A model generated the notes under the pieces. It was not told where the DNA came from, did not search any database, and saw only the letters and a list, made by a program, of their open reading frames with translations. Position numbers and translations under genes: made by a program. Shown one piece after another: positions 1 to 11,244 of a stretch of DNA of 64,000 nt (its first letter is position 1; each line of letters opens with the position of its first letter). Source of the DNA: Daldinia sp. FL1419 (Eukaryota; Ascomycota; Sordariomycetes; Xylariales; Hypoxylaceae); the NCBI GenBank assembly GCA_025201765.1, contig MU623406.1, positions 1 to 64,000 on the forward strand, read 5' to 3'.

Positions 1-2470
1 ATTAAATATTAAAAAATTAATATTTTTTATTAATTAAATAAATATTAATAATTTAATATTTATTATTAAAAGGGTAAATATTATTAAATTAATATTCCTT
101 ATTAATTTTAATTAATATATAATATATTAAAATAAGGTAAAAAAAATTATTATTGTAATTAAAATTATAAAAAAAGAATAAATTATCCTTCATACAAAAT
201 AATTAATATATATTACAATTAAACAATAAATATATTAAAAAGGGTAATATTAAAATTAAAGATATAATTTAAATATAAAATCTAATTTATAAATATTATT
301 AAATTAAAAATTTTTAATTATTATTATATTAATATTCTTAAATTTATAAAATAAATAGAATTAAGATAAACTATTCTTTTATTAATCTTATAAATTAAGA
401 CTCTCCATATTATTACTATTGGCCACCTTAATCTAACTTCTTTAAATTCTTTATAATTCTACAGGAATAATTTATCTTCAATTAAGAAAAATTTAAAAAC
501 TATAAAGAAATTAATATTATTCTTTTTTATATATATATCTCTTCTTATTAATATCATCTTTAATATTAATCAAATTTACTTTAATAATTTTATAAAATCT
601 ATATCCAAAAAACCTTTAAAATATTCCTTAAATTCATCCAATATTTTATTAATTATTTAAATATAAATTTAGTTCCAATTAATTTCTTCCTAATTAATTA
701 AAATATATAATATCTAAATTATTTTTTATTATATTATAATATTTTTAAAATTTATTATTTTAAATCTTATTAAATTATAATTAAATTATTATATTAATAT
801 AGGTTATTTAAGGATATATTTAAATAACTTTTTAATTTATTTATATTTTTTTAGTTAAAAAATACCTTATTACCAAAGGATTAACCTTAAACCAATTTTT
901 TCAATTACTTTTTTTATAACATTATAAAATAAAAAAATAATAAATTTTAATTATAATAAAATAATAGGAATTTAAGGAAAGGTTTTTATAATAATATAAA
1001 GTAATGATGATCCATTATAAAAAAATAGTTTGATAAAAGACAGAATATTGTTATCACTTATATTACTACAATAAAATCTTCCAAATTATCATAGTAATAA
1101 TTCTTCCTTACTAATCTATATTATTATATTTAAATAACATTAATTAATATTAAACTAAATATATATATAAAAAAAATAATAATAAAAATAAATAACAAAT
1201 AAAATAATATAATAAGATTTATATATTCATAAATCTTAAAAAGGAAAACTATCTATTCTAAGCTTAACAGGTTTAAAACCCTTATATACACAATATACTA
1301 ATTATATAATACCTCCTTTACTTACTACAAAGGTCTACAATGCCTAATAACATACAACCATCATTAATTAATATAAATAATTAAAATAATTAAATAAGAT
1401 AAATAAAATAAATAAAATAAATAAAATAAATTATATTAAATAAATATTGAAATTTATTTTATAAAAAAAAATAAAATTAAATAAAATATTAAAATCTAAA
1501 TAATAAAAATAAATTAAAATATAAATATTAAAATCTATTATATAAAAAATCAATATCTAATTAATAAAAATAAAATAAAATAAATTTAATAAATTAAATA
1601 CATTTATTAGAATCTACCCTATATAAATATCAAAATCTACCTTATAAAGATAATAATAAAAAATTGGAAAAATCTCAGATAAATTATTTTATTTAATATT
1701 TTAATTAAAAATTTAAATTAGAAAATATGGGCCTTTATGGATTAATATTGGTTCTGATGTACGGATTTATATATAATATATTGAAATTTATTAATCTTTT
1801 TTTAAAAAATTAAAAAAAAATTGGAAAAATTCTGGATAAATTATTTTATTTAATATTTTAACTAAAAATCTAAATTAGAAAATATGGGCCCTTATGGATT
1901 AATATTGGTTCCAATGTACGGATTTATATATAATATATTTAAATTTATTAAACTATTTTTATAAAATCCAAAAAAATTGGAAAAATCTTAGATTAATTTT
2001 ATAATTATAATATTTATTATTATAATTTAATTAGAAAATATAAACTTTTATGGATTAATATTTATTTTGATGTACGGAATTATAATAATTATTAATTTTT
2101 ATTTGATTTTTGTATAATTTTTATAATATTTATTTAAATTATATATAAAATATATTATTATTTTAATTAAATTTTATTTAATTTAAATTTATTTTTTTTA
2201 TATTTAATTTTAATTTATTTTAATTTTAAATTTTAAATTTTTATTTTTATTATTATTTTATTTAAATTATTCAATTTGTGGAAAAAAAAAAATTTAGATT
2301 TTTTTAGTTTTTTTAGTTAATTTAGTTACTAAAAACTAATATTAAAAATACTAAAAACTAATTAATTTTTAATTTTCTTAATTTTTAATATTTTAATTTT
2401 TAGTTTTTAGTTTTTAGTTTTTAATAACTAAGAAAAACTAATTAGTTACTAACTAATTTTGCAACCCTGA
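1..2470. repeat. AT-rich, RIP-like degenerate repeat block
   Basis: About 2.5 kb of extremely AT-rich DNA (runs of A/T with almost no CG) that changes abruptly to normal composition near position 2470. No open frame of useful length exists in it. The richness in TpA and the pattern of C-to-T and G-to-A differences between internal repeat copies are what repeat-induced point mutation produces in ascomycetes. It is best read as a dead, mutated transposon or nested transposons; the element type cannot be told from coding remnants. Confidence 0.8.
1664..2130. repeat. Three diverged tandem copies of a ~156-bp unit
   Basis: Copies begin at the TTGGAAAAAT motifs at about 1664, 1821 and 1977, giving spacings of 157 and 156 bp. 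Each copy carries the landmarks TTGGAAAAAT, TTAGAAAATAT, TTATGGATTAATATT and GATGTACGG (ATGTACGG in copy 2) in the same order. Copy-to-copy differences are largely transitions (for example GGGCC versus AAACT, and TTCTGATG versus TTCCAATG versus TTTTGATG), as expected if RIP acted on a tandem array. The third copy is the most degraded. Confidence 0.75.
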
Positions 2471-2475
2471 TAATA
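2290..2475. mobile_element. Possible hAT-type transposon terminus at the edge of the AT-rich block
   Basis: The right edge of the AT-rich block reads TTTTGCAACCCTG, whose reverse complement CAGGGTTGCAAAA resembles hAT terminal inverted repeats, which commonly begin with CAG. Just inside lie many short subterminal repeats of ACTAA/TTAGT type (2310-2455), also usual for hAT elements. Outside it begins ordinary DNA. The second end is not visible in the window, so no 8-bp target duplication can be shown. Inference only. Confidence 0.35.
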
Positions 2476-3162
2476 CCTACCTAAGTAATATGTCTCTAAG
2501 TGTCTAACCTACATGTCCATTGTTTGAGTTATATTAGTAGTTGATAATGTATTTGTACTATAAGTGGCGTACCTAAGACGAGATTCCGTTCGCGTCTTTG
2601 TAAGTTTGATAATACATAACTAACAATCTGATAATAAAGCAATCGCTCAACAAGTTCGATTCTCTAAGGTTAGTGTATTGTACCTAGGTACCTAGGTTAG
2701 TCTTGTTTTAATACTAACCTAGTTGCCTCGACCCTGCACAGATCCGTTCGCACTTGCATATAATCCCTACAAGAATACTAGTATGTAGTACATTTAACAC
2801 AACTACTTCCCTACCTAGGTACATAAGCCAAACCCCCCACCATCTATTAACAAGGACTCCCACTCTGCAGTTACCTCGGATTCGATCGATTTCGACCCTT
2901 TCATATCCGCTTTACTTACAATCCTCGACCGGTCTACCACGCCCTCCACCAGCTACAAGAAGTTACGTTATTCATACTTGCTCCCCGGCGTATCGCTCAT
3001 CTTATCTGCTGACCTACGTCGAATGGTCGAATCAGCAATTCCCAACCATTAACCAATACCGTCACGGAAGTCCGAAATACATACGCTCCCTACTACTCGG
3101 TATCTAACCACTGCCTCGTTATTTTTCACGTCACGTAACTGTCGTAACGCACAATCACCGCC
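2476..3162. other. Intergenic region upstream of the E2 gene
   Basis: Normal-composition DNA holding several TACCTAGGTACC-like palindromic motifs (for example 2688-2700 and 2812-2823). It must contain the promoter of the ubiquitin-conjugating enzyme gene, but no clear TATA box is seen. A 117-codon open frame at 2754-3107 lacks recognisable protein character and is not annotated. Confidence 0.5.
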
Positions 3163-3814
3163 ATGTCGGCGTCGTCAGCACAAACCTCGGGAGCCGCTAG
3201 GCTCTTGCAACGACAGCTCAAGGAGATGCATACGTCATCAGACCTATCCGGTATTTCAGTGGGACTAGCAAATGAGAGCAACGTCTTTGAATGGGAGGTA
3301 ATTCTTATGATTAACGACGAGTGCAAGTATTACGGTGGTATGTCTTATTCCTAGTCCCTAAAACCTAATCGAATCCCTTGTATCGTTTTCGCCACCAGCA
3401 AAACGACAGACCCCAAGATCAGATATAACTAACGCGTAGAGTAACAAAGGCGCCTACTTCCGTGCCCTTATGACATTCCCACCGGAATATCCTCACATGC
3501 CTCCTACAATCGTCTTCCAAAACCCGGTCCCGTTTCACCCTAACATCTACCCTAACGGTGAACTCTGCATATCAATCCTCCACCCTCCCGAGGAGGACAA
3601 ATACGGCTACGAAAGCGCTGCCGAGCGATGGAGTCCCGTTCAAACGCCCGAGACTATACTGCTAAGCGTACTCAGCCTCTTTAACGAGCCTAATGACGAG
3701 AGTCCTGCCAACTTGGATGCTGCTAAACTGTTGCGCGCCGAGCGAGAAGGTGGACCGAAGGAATTTAGGAAGAGGGTAAGGAAGTGCGTTAGGGAGAGCT
3801 TAGGCGAAGATTAG
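3163..3814 (+). CDS. Ubiquitin-conjugating enzyme E2, UBC7/UBC15 (UBE2G) type
   Basis: Transfers ubiquitin from E1 through a catalytic cysteine thioester to E3-bound substrates. Two exons, 3163-3337 and 3450-3814, with a 112-nt intron (GTATGT donor, CTAAC branch point near 3429, AAG acceptor) give 179 residues. The upstream AG acceptors would run into TAA, so the acceptor at 3449 is the only workable one. The HPN motif is at residues 88-90 and the active cysteine is Cys98 in NGELCISILH. An acidic insertion follows directly (HPPEEDKYGYESAAERW), which is diagnostic of the UBC7/UBE2G branch. The N-terminus (LLQRQLKEM) and PNDESPANLDAAK are also typical. S. pombe Ubc15 is the closest relative by memory. 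No C-terminal membrane tail is present. The gene converges on ALG1, with 263 bp between the stop codons. Confidence 0.93.
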
Positions 3815-4077
3815 GCGAAGATTAGGTAGGTAGAGAAGGCCAGATTCACGGCCGTACACCGACAGCAAAACCTCTGTACCAATGATAATATTTCGGCTAA
3901 AGCGGGCATATCATCTTCTATTAAATAGGTAGCGTCTCTTTAGACACTGACATAGCTGACTTCGGAGCATTCGAGAAGGCGTCTAGGTGTTACGTATTTG
4001 ATACGTATTTGAATTAAATCCATCGATTTTCGTAGTTCGTATCGAGTAGTCCCGTCTTGGATAGGCATCCATGTGGT

Positions 4078-5562
4078 TTAGTCCATGACACCTAATACAC
4101 GGCCTAATACTTGATCCCATTCCTCATCCCATCGTAGGCCACTCTCTTTCTTGGCCCCTTTACGTAATGTCTGGAGCTCATTTGACCCTTCTTCTCCCAA
4201 TAGCCGTCTTAGGATTATCGCTAGTTCGTCTGCCGTTTCGAAACCACATCCATTTTCGCCTTCCTTAACTAATTCGCTAAAGCTCTCATACCCAGAGTAC
4301 GCAGCAACTGGTAATCCAGATCCAAACATATCCACAACTTTCATAGGTAGATCGACGCCAGAGCTAGACATGTGAAGACATATCCCGAGGTCAGCACAGC
4401 TTAAGAGCTTGGCATAATCCTCCATCGTTAACCATGCAGTGAGTATACGGATATTAGGTAGCTTGCCCGCGCCCTGTAAATTCCGGATCTTTTCTTCATA
4501 GGATGCCTTTTGAGGCCCACGACCTGTAATAATGGCGATGATTGGATGTGCGGATTCGTCCTTAGCATACGCGACCAAAGCATCGAGCAGAAGGGAAAAG
4601 TCTTCGTCCGGCGTCCAAGAAGTGCTGCTTACTATGAGCCTTGTCTGGCCGGCTATAATGCTTGGGGCGGATTCCCTAGTTTCTGGCATCCTTTCAAGAA
4701 ATTCTCTACGGTCTGACAAGGATTCCAGGGGCTGGAATAGGGAAGCTGGCCGATCGTGTAGGACAAGAATCGGCGCCCTAACGCTGTAAGGCGGCTTCTC
4801 CAGTTGCCGCTTCATAGCGTGAGTGACTGTAATATTGGCAGTTGGTGCTGCTTGAGCTAATGCACATTCATAGGCTTTTGAGATTTCCACAAAGGGATGG
4901 TCACGCCCCTTTGTCCCGGCGAGGATTGTCCAGCCATAATTATGCCAATCAATGATTAGATGCGTATTGCGTAAGACAGAAATGAGGAGGGCAATAGCTA
5001 GAGTTGGGATAGACGGGGGATTCTACTATAGGCGTTAGCGAATATTCCTGGTAGAAATGTTAAGGATATTGTACCTGGACCATGATCCATCTTGCGGGCT
5101 GTGTTTTGTAACCAAGGACACGAATGAGAGTCCAAATTTGCCATAACACCTTCAAAGGTCCCGAGATGATGAAAGGAATGGAACTAGATCTAATCAAACT
5201 TGGCGGAGGTGCCAACGGGTAGATCTTGACCTTGGGATTGTTAAGAAGATCGGGATGAGGCGTTGACTCTATAAGACGACTTAGTACATGAGTTATTCAA
5301 GAAACTAATAATGGAAACAAAGATGGTTACCGCTATAGCCAATAAGATCAACTCTTCCTCCGTGTCTGGCAATACTTAGGGCATGGTACTGCATGCGCGG
5401 GCTCCGGCCAATATCTCCGAGAACTAGAACTTGAACAGTAACAGACTCCTTGGATACCGGTGAGTGTTTAACGTAGCGTGAAGGTAACATTGTTAGGACT
5501 GCTACGAGGCCGAGTAACGATCCAAAAGCCGTAAACGCCAGTACGAAGGCAAGGTACTCCAT
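4078..5562 (-). CDS. ALG1: Chitobiosyldiphosphodolichol beta-mannosyltransferase (ALG1)
   Basis: Adds the first beta-1,4-mannose from GDP-mannose to GlcNAc2-PP-dolichol on the cytosolic face of the ER, an early step of N-glycan precursor synthesis. Three exons on the minus strand, 5562-5331, 5268-5075 and 5022-4078, give 456 residues, the normal length for ALG1. Intron 1 has a TACTAAG branch point and intron 2 a GCTAACG one. Residues 1-30 form an N-terminal signal-anchor. The GT33 fold is supported by VQVLVLGDIGRSPRMQYH, VDLIGYSESTPHPDLL, LIIDWHNYGWTILAG and, towards the C-terminus, LGICLHMSSSGVDLPMKVVD with SGLPVAAY. The spliced joint at exon 1/2 restores the family motif GYxESTPHP, which is why the acceptor at 5269 was chosen over the nearer AAG. 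The upstream region is shared with the divergent zinc transporter gene. Confidence 0.95.
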
Positions 5563-6885
5563 TTGAGAACAGTAAGGCGGGGGATATCTTGGAGGTGATA
5601 ACAGAAATAAAGCCTGGGTGAAATTTACTTATAAATGGTGGGAATAGCTTACTACGGAGATGGATGTTGCAGGGAAGCTTGGAACTATTCGACGACCAAC
5701 TTATTTGATATGTATCTTCGTACGGTCTCCTTTGCAGCCTGTCCTAACCCTCCACGAATTCGAATAGCACCGGCAGAGCTCATCCCATCTCAAAGTGGTG
5801 GTTAGGTAATTATGACCTTTAATTACCAGGATTGGCGGCGGCGATGATGCTTGACGTGGTGGTGTCGAGGCGAGACCTTGTTGCCAAGTGTACGTTTTGC
5901 ATGTTTGAGCCCTTACAGGAGTTGGGATGTCATTTTTGAACTTGTTGTTTTATTGGACAGTTGTTTGATGTTGCTTCTTTAATGCCGGCTCTAATAAGTT
6001 TCCGATACCTACCTCCTAGGTCAACGGGCGTGTCTGATAGGGACTTCGGGCACGTAAACTTTAAAGATGGGGGGTACCTAACCTACAAAGCCCTTAAAAG
6101 CCTAGTAATCTTACTGTAACGACACTTCTAGTACCTATGTATGTACTTAGTAGTACTTACTACCTACCAATGGTGACTACCGGGCACTCAGCGACGATTC
6201 GGCGTAAAAAAAGGCTACATCTGATTAGTACATGGTACTAGTAATAATGCGGAGTATTGCCAGGGTGCATCATAGATTGTGGGCTTACGCTAGATCGGAA
6301 GGAGAAAGATTTAGGAACCGCATTCAGGGGACAGGGGGGGTAAAATGGATCTTTCCTCCTCGACGTTGTCGCTCTCTTTTTTTCCACCTCCGCTCTTTTT
6401 ATCAATACAAGATGCCAACAATTGGCTTGTTTCTCTCTTTGGATTCCCTTTTAGCCTTGTCTGTTGTCTGTTAAGACCGTGTAGTACCTTCGCGCTCTTT
6501 CTTAAACTGGATATTTAAATTAATTATCTCCCCCTTGAACAAGGCTTTTCAATCGTTACCGACGCGTACGAACATAGACACAGGCACGGGCACAGGCACA
6601 GGCACAGGCACACATAAAATCAATAATTGCCCCATCGAACCAACAACCAGATATACCGATTCAGCACCGACCGTCATTGATCACCACCGCCAAGATACTC
6701 AACCAGTTCGACTCGTCAGAGATCGCCGGTTGATATACTTGTTCTTATTTATGCACTGATAACTCAAATGTACATGCGATAGGGCTGGAATTCGAAGAGA
6801 GTCTTCGGGACTCTAGACATCGTCACTGCTGGCTACTTCAGAGGCAAACAGATATCTCGAGTCAGCCAGACCATTGACCGACATC
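5563..6885. promoter_or_regulatory. Bidirectional intergenic region between ALG1 and the zinc transporter
   Basis: About 1.3 kb separate the two divergent start codons, so both promoters lie here. The stretch holds TACCTA/TAGGTA-type motifs (6004-6020, 6068-6080, 6130-6170), a pyrimidine-rich run near 6355-6395 and a short CAGGCA microsatellite (6580-6612). Open frames in the region start at non-ATG codons or lack protein character. No TATA box is convincing. Confidence 0.5.
6580..6612. repeat. CAGGCA hexanucleotide microsatellite
   Basis: Imperfect tandem copies of ACAGGC/CACGGG occupy 33 bp about 270 bp upstream of the zinc transporter start, so probably in its promoter or 5' leader. Confidence 0.8.
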
Positions 6886-8635
6886 ATGGCATCTTACGCC
6901 CTGCCGCAACCTCCGCTGCCGCATAGTCACAGCCATTCCCATTCCCACTCCCATTCCCCTCCGTCTTTTGGCCACTCGAGGTCGGCTCGTTCTCTGCAGG
7001 CCTATCAGGGTCAAGGCCTTAGACAAGATTTAAATCATAGTCATAGTCATTCTCACGACCACGGACACGACCATGACCACGAACACGAACACGATCACAA
7101 TCACAGTCACAATCAGAATCACGATCACGGCCATGACCATCTCGACCCTGATGCTCAGGGACAGATCCGGCAAAACATGACGCAGTACCGAGCGAATTCA
7201 TTTGTACCGCTACAAAGGCGGGAGAATCGCCCCTCGCCCTTAAAACAGAATACCGAGGAACTACCCGGTCCAGAAAAGAAGGATAGGGCGGACGCGCCAA
7301 AGACCCCGAGTTATAGAGCACCCACTGCTACCGTTATACACGATCATGTCCACGATGGTCATGGGGCGAGCTACTCGAAATTTACGTCTTTGCTACTTCC
7401 TTTTACCTCTAGATGGCCTTTAGTTCATGCTATCATGACAGAAAAAGATTCACGTCGCATTTTTTATTTCATGGGGTATGTTTTGGAGCGGATTCTACTT
7501 GCTGGGACATGTTACTAACCCCGACCGTCATAGAGTTAATTTCACGTTTATGGGCGTCCAAGCCGTCTACGGATATCTGACAGATTCCTTGGGGCTCCTC
7601 AGTGACAGTATACACATGTTTTTCGACTGTGTGGCCTTAGCAGTGGGGTTATTCGCATCGGTCATGAGTAAATGGCCCCCTAGCGAGAGATTTCCGTACG
7701 GTTTCGGAAAGATCGAGACACTGAGTGGGTTCGCGAACGGCGTATTCTTAATGTAAGTCATTATATCGTTTAATTTAGGTTACGAGCTAATAGCTTCTAG
7801 ACTCATCAGCCTGGAAATCATGTTCGAAGGGTTTGAGAGATTACTAGAAGGCCGAGAAACCAAGAGACTTCGAGAGCTCTTCATCGTTAGTACCTTGGGA
7901 CTAGTAGTGAATTTGTTAGGCATTTTCGCCTTCGGTTCTCACGGACATCACCACGGGCCCGACCACGGACATTCTCATGATCATAGCCACGGTCATAGCC
8001 ACGGACATAGTCACAGCAAAGGCCATGATAATCACGACTGCATTTCACACCATGATCATGATCACGGTCATAGCCATGGTCATAATCATGGACATGCTCA
8101 TTCTCATGGTCACGAGAATGAGAATATGCACGGAATCTATTTGCATATTCTTGCTGATACCCTTGGAAGTGCTTCGGTGATCATATCCACGGTATTGACC
8201 TATCTTATTCCGTGGTCTGGCTGGGATCCGTTGGCGTCATTCTTAATTGCGTACCTGATCCTCATCACGGCAATACCTTTAGTGAAATCATCGGCCCAAC
8301 GCTTACTGCTAACAATCCCAGCGGATACCGAATACAATCTTCGCAATACGCTATCTGAGATAACAAACCAACGGGGCGTTGCTTCGTACTCGGTTCCAAA
8401 ATTCTGGGCGGACGATGGCGTGAGTAGCGAGTCCGGAGGTAGAATTCTGGGGGTGATTCACGTGGCTGCAATTCGAGGTGCGGACCTGGAAGAGGTTCGA
8501 GATAGAGTTCGGAGCTACCTTAGCAAACACGGGATCGATCTTACTATACAAATGGAGAGAGAAGGGGACACGACGTGTTGGTGTGGGATGGGCCGGGTCA
8601 ATGCTATCACGTCTAAGGGTCTAGGCGGGTATTGA
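6886..8635 (+). CDS. Cation diffusion facilitator zinc transporter, Msc2/ZnT5-like
   Basis: Predicted to move Zn2+ from the cytosol into the ER/Golgi lumen by H+ exchange, as Msc2 (with Zrg17) does in yeast. Three exons, 6886-7475, 7534-7752 and 7801-8635, give 547 residues. The first ATG is at 6886 (MASYALPQPP); an in-frame TTG lies 12 nt before it. Joining the exons restores the CDF core: FYFMGVNFTFMGVQAVYG, then the metal-site helix SLGLLSDSIHMFFD, KWPPSERFPYG and the second site HILADTLGSASVI. Two very His-rich stretches are present, one N-terminal (HSHSHSH and HDHGHDHDH repeats, residues ~12-90) and one between membrane segments 4 and 5. The C-terminus carries the cytosolic CDF domain and a CWCG motif. 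Protein is shorter than human ZnT5 and lacks its extra N-terminal membrane segments. A His-rich region of this kind usually buffers or senses zinc. Confidence 0.92.
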
Positions 8636-10132
8636 GACGCTGTAATGGTTGGTGCTAGGGGCGTTACATCTTGCTTGAGTGACTGGTGGGTCGGGGTAGA
8701 CGCGGAGTAATGTGGGTGGCCTCGTTCCTTTTCCCCGGGGTAGTTGCGCGTTGCGGCGTTCGACGATCAGCAATCAACAAAGCGATGATTGCAGATATTT
8801 TTTTTGTTGGACAGCGTAGATGTGTAATTGGAGAGGGTTATGAGGAGATAAGAAGATAAAAGCGGGAAAGAAGGAGATCAAAGGAACACGAATACCCCTG
8901 TTATATGTCTATTCTGACGTTCTAAATGTTTTGTATATACTTGTCGGATTGTGAACGTCTATACTATATTAAAGCGAACTTATTTACACGTGCGTTTTAT
9001 TCGAGCTCTGTTTCTGCAGTTGGAGATTTTGGCATATGATTATGACGTATAGTCTTGGGTACGTAGGTACCCATGTACTGGCCCGACTCAGGAACGACGG
9101 CTTCTGCCGGCACCTAGTTTGGCGGGCCGAGCTAATATTGGTGGTTGGCATTGGGTTTGGTAGCACGTTAATATATTTACTGCTGTGACCGGTAGGTGGG
9201 CGTCATGGGCATGGGACGGGGCATTCGTCTGTTATATTGGGAGAAGTATGCAGTTGGAAAATAATGTTGAGTTATGTACATGTACGCGGGAGGTGTCTTT
9301 GGCGGGGTATCTCTTTTTGGCGCGTCCGGTACCTGAAGTTACGTAAGGGTATATTCCATCCATTAAGCCGACTTGACCGAGGCACGATATAGAGGTTGTT
9401 CGGCTGAAGCGTTTAGTTCCGACGGTTACTATCGTGGGATACCGAATTGTCACAAATGATAAGATTATTTATCATTATGAGGTTTGATTTATTATCGATA
9501 TAGGCGTACATGACTTCGTCTGGTCTACATAGTATATACCTACTGTACCTACGATGTACGCACAGGGACCTTAGTAAGTAACAGGACCCTAATAGGTACC
9601 GGGAACATAGTCCACGTTAGATACCCAGGTAGGTACTCCAGGGCCTAAGGTTAGCGAAAGTGGGTACCAAGTATCGAGTACTGGTACCCGGTACTTTGGC
9701 GGTCTCTTTTTTTGTTTGGGAGACTCTGCCGAGGCACGAGTCTATCTGACGTTGCTTCGGCTTTCTATTGCCGACTTGGAAGTTGGACTTGTACTTCTTT
9801 TTTTTTTGATAAGGCTAATTCCTTCGAGTTGCCATTGCTATCTATCCGCCTTTTCTATTTTTTGTTGTTGGCTTGTCTTGTGTATCGGACTTCCGCCGGC
9901 GTGCAACTTGCTTGGGGAGCAACGACGTTGTCGTATCTTGAACGAAGGTTTTCTTTTTTCCTTACATATCAACTGTTATAATTCCTCCGAGTGCGAGTGC
10001 GTGAATTCGCGCAAATAGTAATAATCCAAGGCCGGTTTTTGATCGACGGGCACCTAGACGGGGTTTTGATTTAGCTAGCTAGGATTTGGAACGGGATACA
10101 CCAAAAAGCGAATCCAAGCGACGTCGTTAACC
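8636..10132. other. Intergenic region, zinc transporter to carnitine carrier
   Basis: About 1.5 kb without a supportable gene. It contains the 3' end of the zinc transporter transcript, then the promoter of the carrier. A dense cluster of GGTACC/TAGGTA motifs lies at 9535-9695, followed by T-rich runs (9706-9715, 9800-9810, 9948-9960) that may belong to the carrier's core promoter. Two overlapping open frames near 9712-10018 have no recognisable features. Confidence 0.45.
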
Positions 10133-11244
10133 ATGTCGTCTAACGAGAAACACACCGGCATCAACGAGAAGCTGCACTCGTCGCTCCCGGCTCAGGTCGC
10201 CGACCACTTACCGCATATCCCCGAGACGAAGGATGAGCTCAAGACGGAGCTGAAAGCCGAGGCTCAAGCTGCCGCGTCTAGTTTCTCGTCGCAGTTACGA
10301 TCCTTCGCTGCTGGTGGTTTTGGCGGTGTGTGCGCTGTCGTTGTCGGACATCCGTTCGATCTGGTCAAGGTGCGGCTACAGACGGCGGATAAGGGCGTGT
10401 ATTCCTCGGCTATCGATGTTGTACGGAAGAGCGTTGCTAGGGATGGGTTAAGGAGGGGATTGTATGCTGGTGTTAGTGCGCCGTTGGTTGGTGTTACGCC
10501 TATGTGTATGTTTTTGTTCCTCTCCCCTCCTTTCTTACCAGAAATGCGCAATGCTAACCCCGGCGGATTGTAGTCGCCGTATCCTTTTGGGGATACGACC
10601 TCGGCAAGCAAATTGTAACGTCCTTCTCCCCGCCGTCTCCCACCGGTGCCCTATCTATCGGCCAGATCAGCGCGGCGGGGTTCTTCTCCGCCATCCCTAT
10701 GACGGCTATTACCGCGCCCTTCGAACGTGTGAAGGTTATCCTACAAGTCCAAGGCCAGCGCTTAAAACCTGGCGAAGAGCCCAAGTATAAAGGTGGATTG
10801 GACGTTGTGCGCCAGCTCTACCGCGAAGGCGGTGTTCGGTCGGTCTTCCGTGGTAGCGCGGCAACGTTGGCTCGTGATGGACCCGGATCGGCTGCGTATT
10901 TTGCTGCGTACGAGTATATCAAGCGTCGCCTGACACCTCTCGACCCGGAGACCGGAAAGCCCCGCGGCGAACTCAGTCTAACGGCTATCACGGCGGCCGG
11001 TGGTGCCGCAGGTGTTGCGATGTGGATCCCCGTGTTCCCTGTCGATACCGTCAAGAGTCGGCTGCAAACTGCCGAGGGCAATGTCAGCATTGGTGGTGTA
11101 ATCAGGGAATTATACGGAAGGGGTGGTGTGAAGGCCTTCTTCCCCGGTTTCGGCCCGGCGCTGGCGAGAGCGGTGCCAGCTAATGCCGCGACGTTCTTAG
11201 GTGTCGAGTTGGCGCATCAAGCCATGAGGAAAGCGTTCGGTTGA
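10133..11244 (+). CDS. Mitochondrial carnitine/acylcarnitine carrier
   Basis: Exchanges acylcarnitine for carnitine across the inner mitochondrial membrane, needed for beta-oxidation and acetyl-unit transfer (AcuH in Aspergillus, Crc1 in yeast). Two exons, 10133-10505 and 10574-11244, give 347 residues. The join restores VTPMFAVSFWGYDLGK, a family hallmark. Three mitochondrial carrier repeats are visible, with signature motifs PFDLVKVRLQ, PFERVKVILQ and PVDTVKSRLQ. RDGPGSAAYFAAYEYIKR in repeat 2 is also typical of the acylcarnitine branch. The 50-residue N-terminal extension (KTELKAEAQAAASSF) is alpha-helical in character and is found in fungal members. No neighbour suggests co-regulation. 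Confidence 0.93.

Noticed and set aside
2754..3107. 117-codon plus-strand frame upstream of the E2 gene
   Set aside because: Composition reflects Pro/Thr/Tyr-rich translation of non-coding DNA; no domain or splice support.
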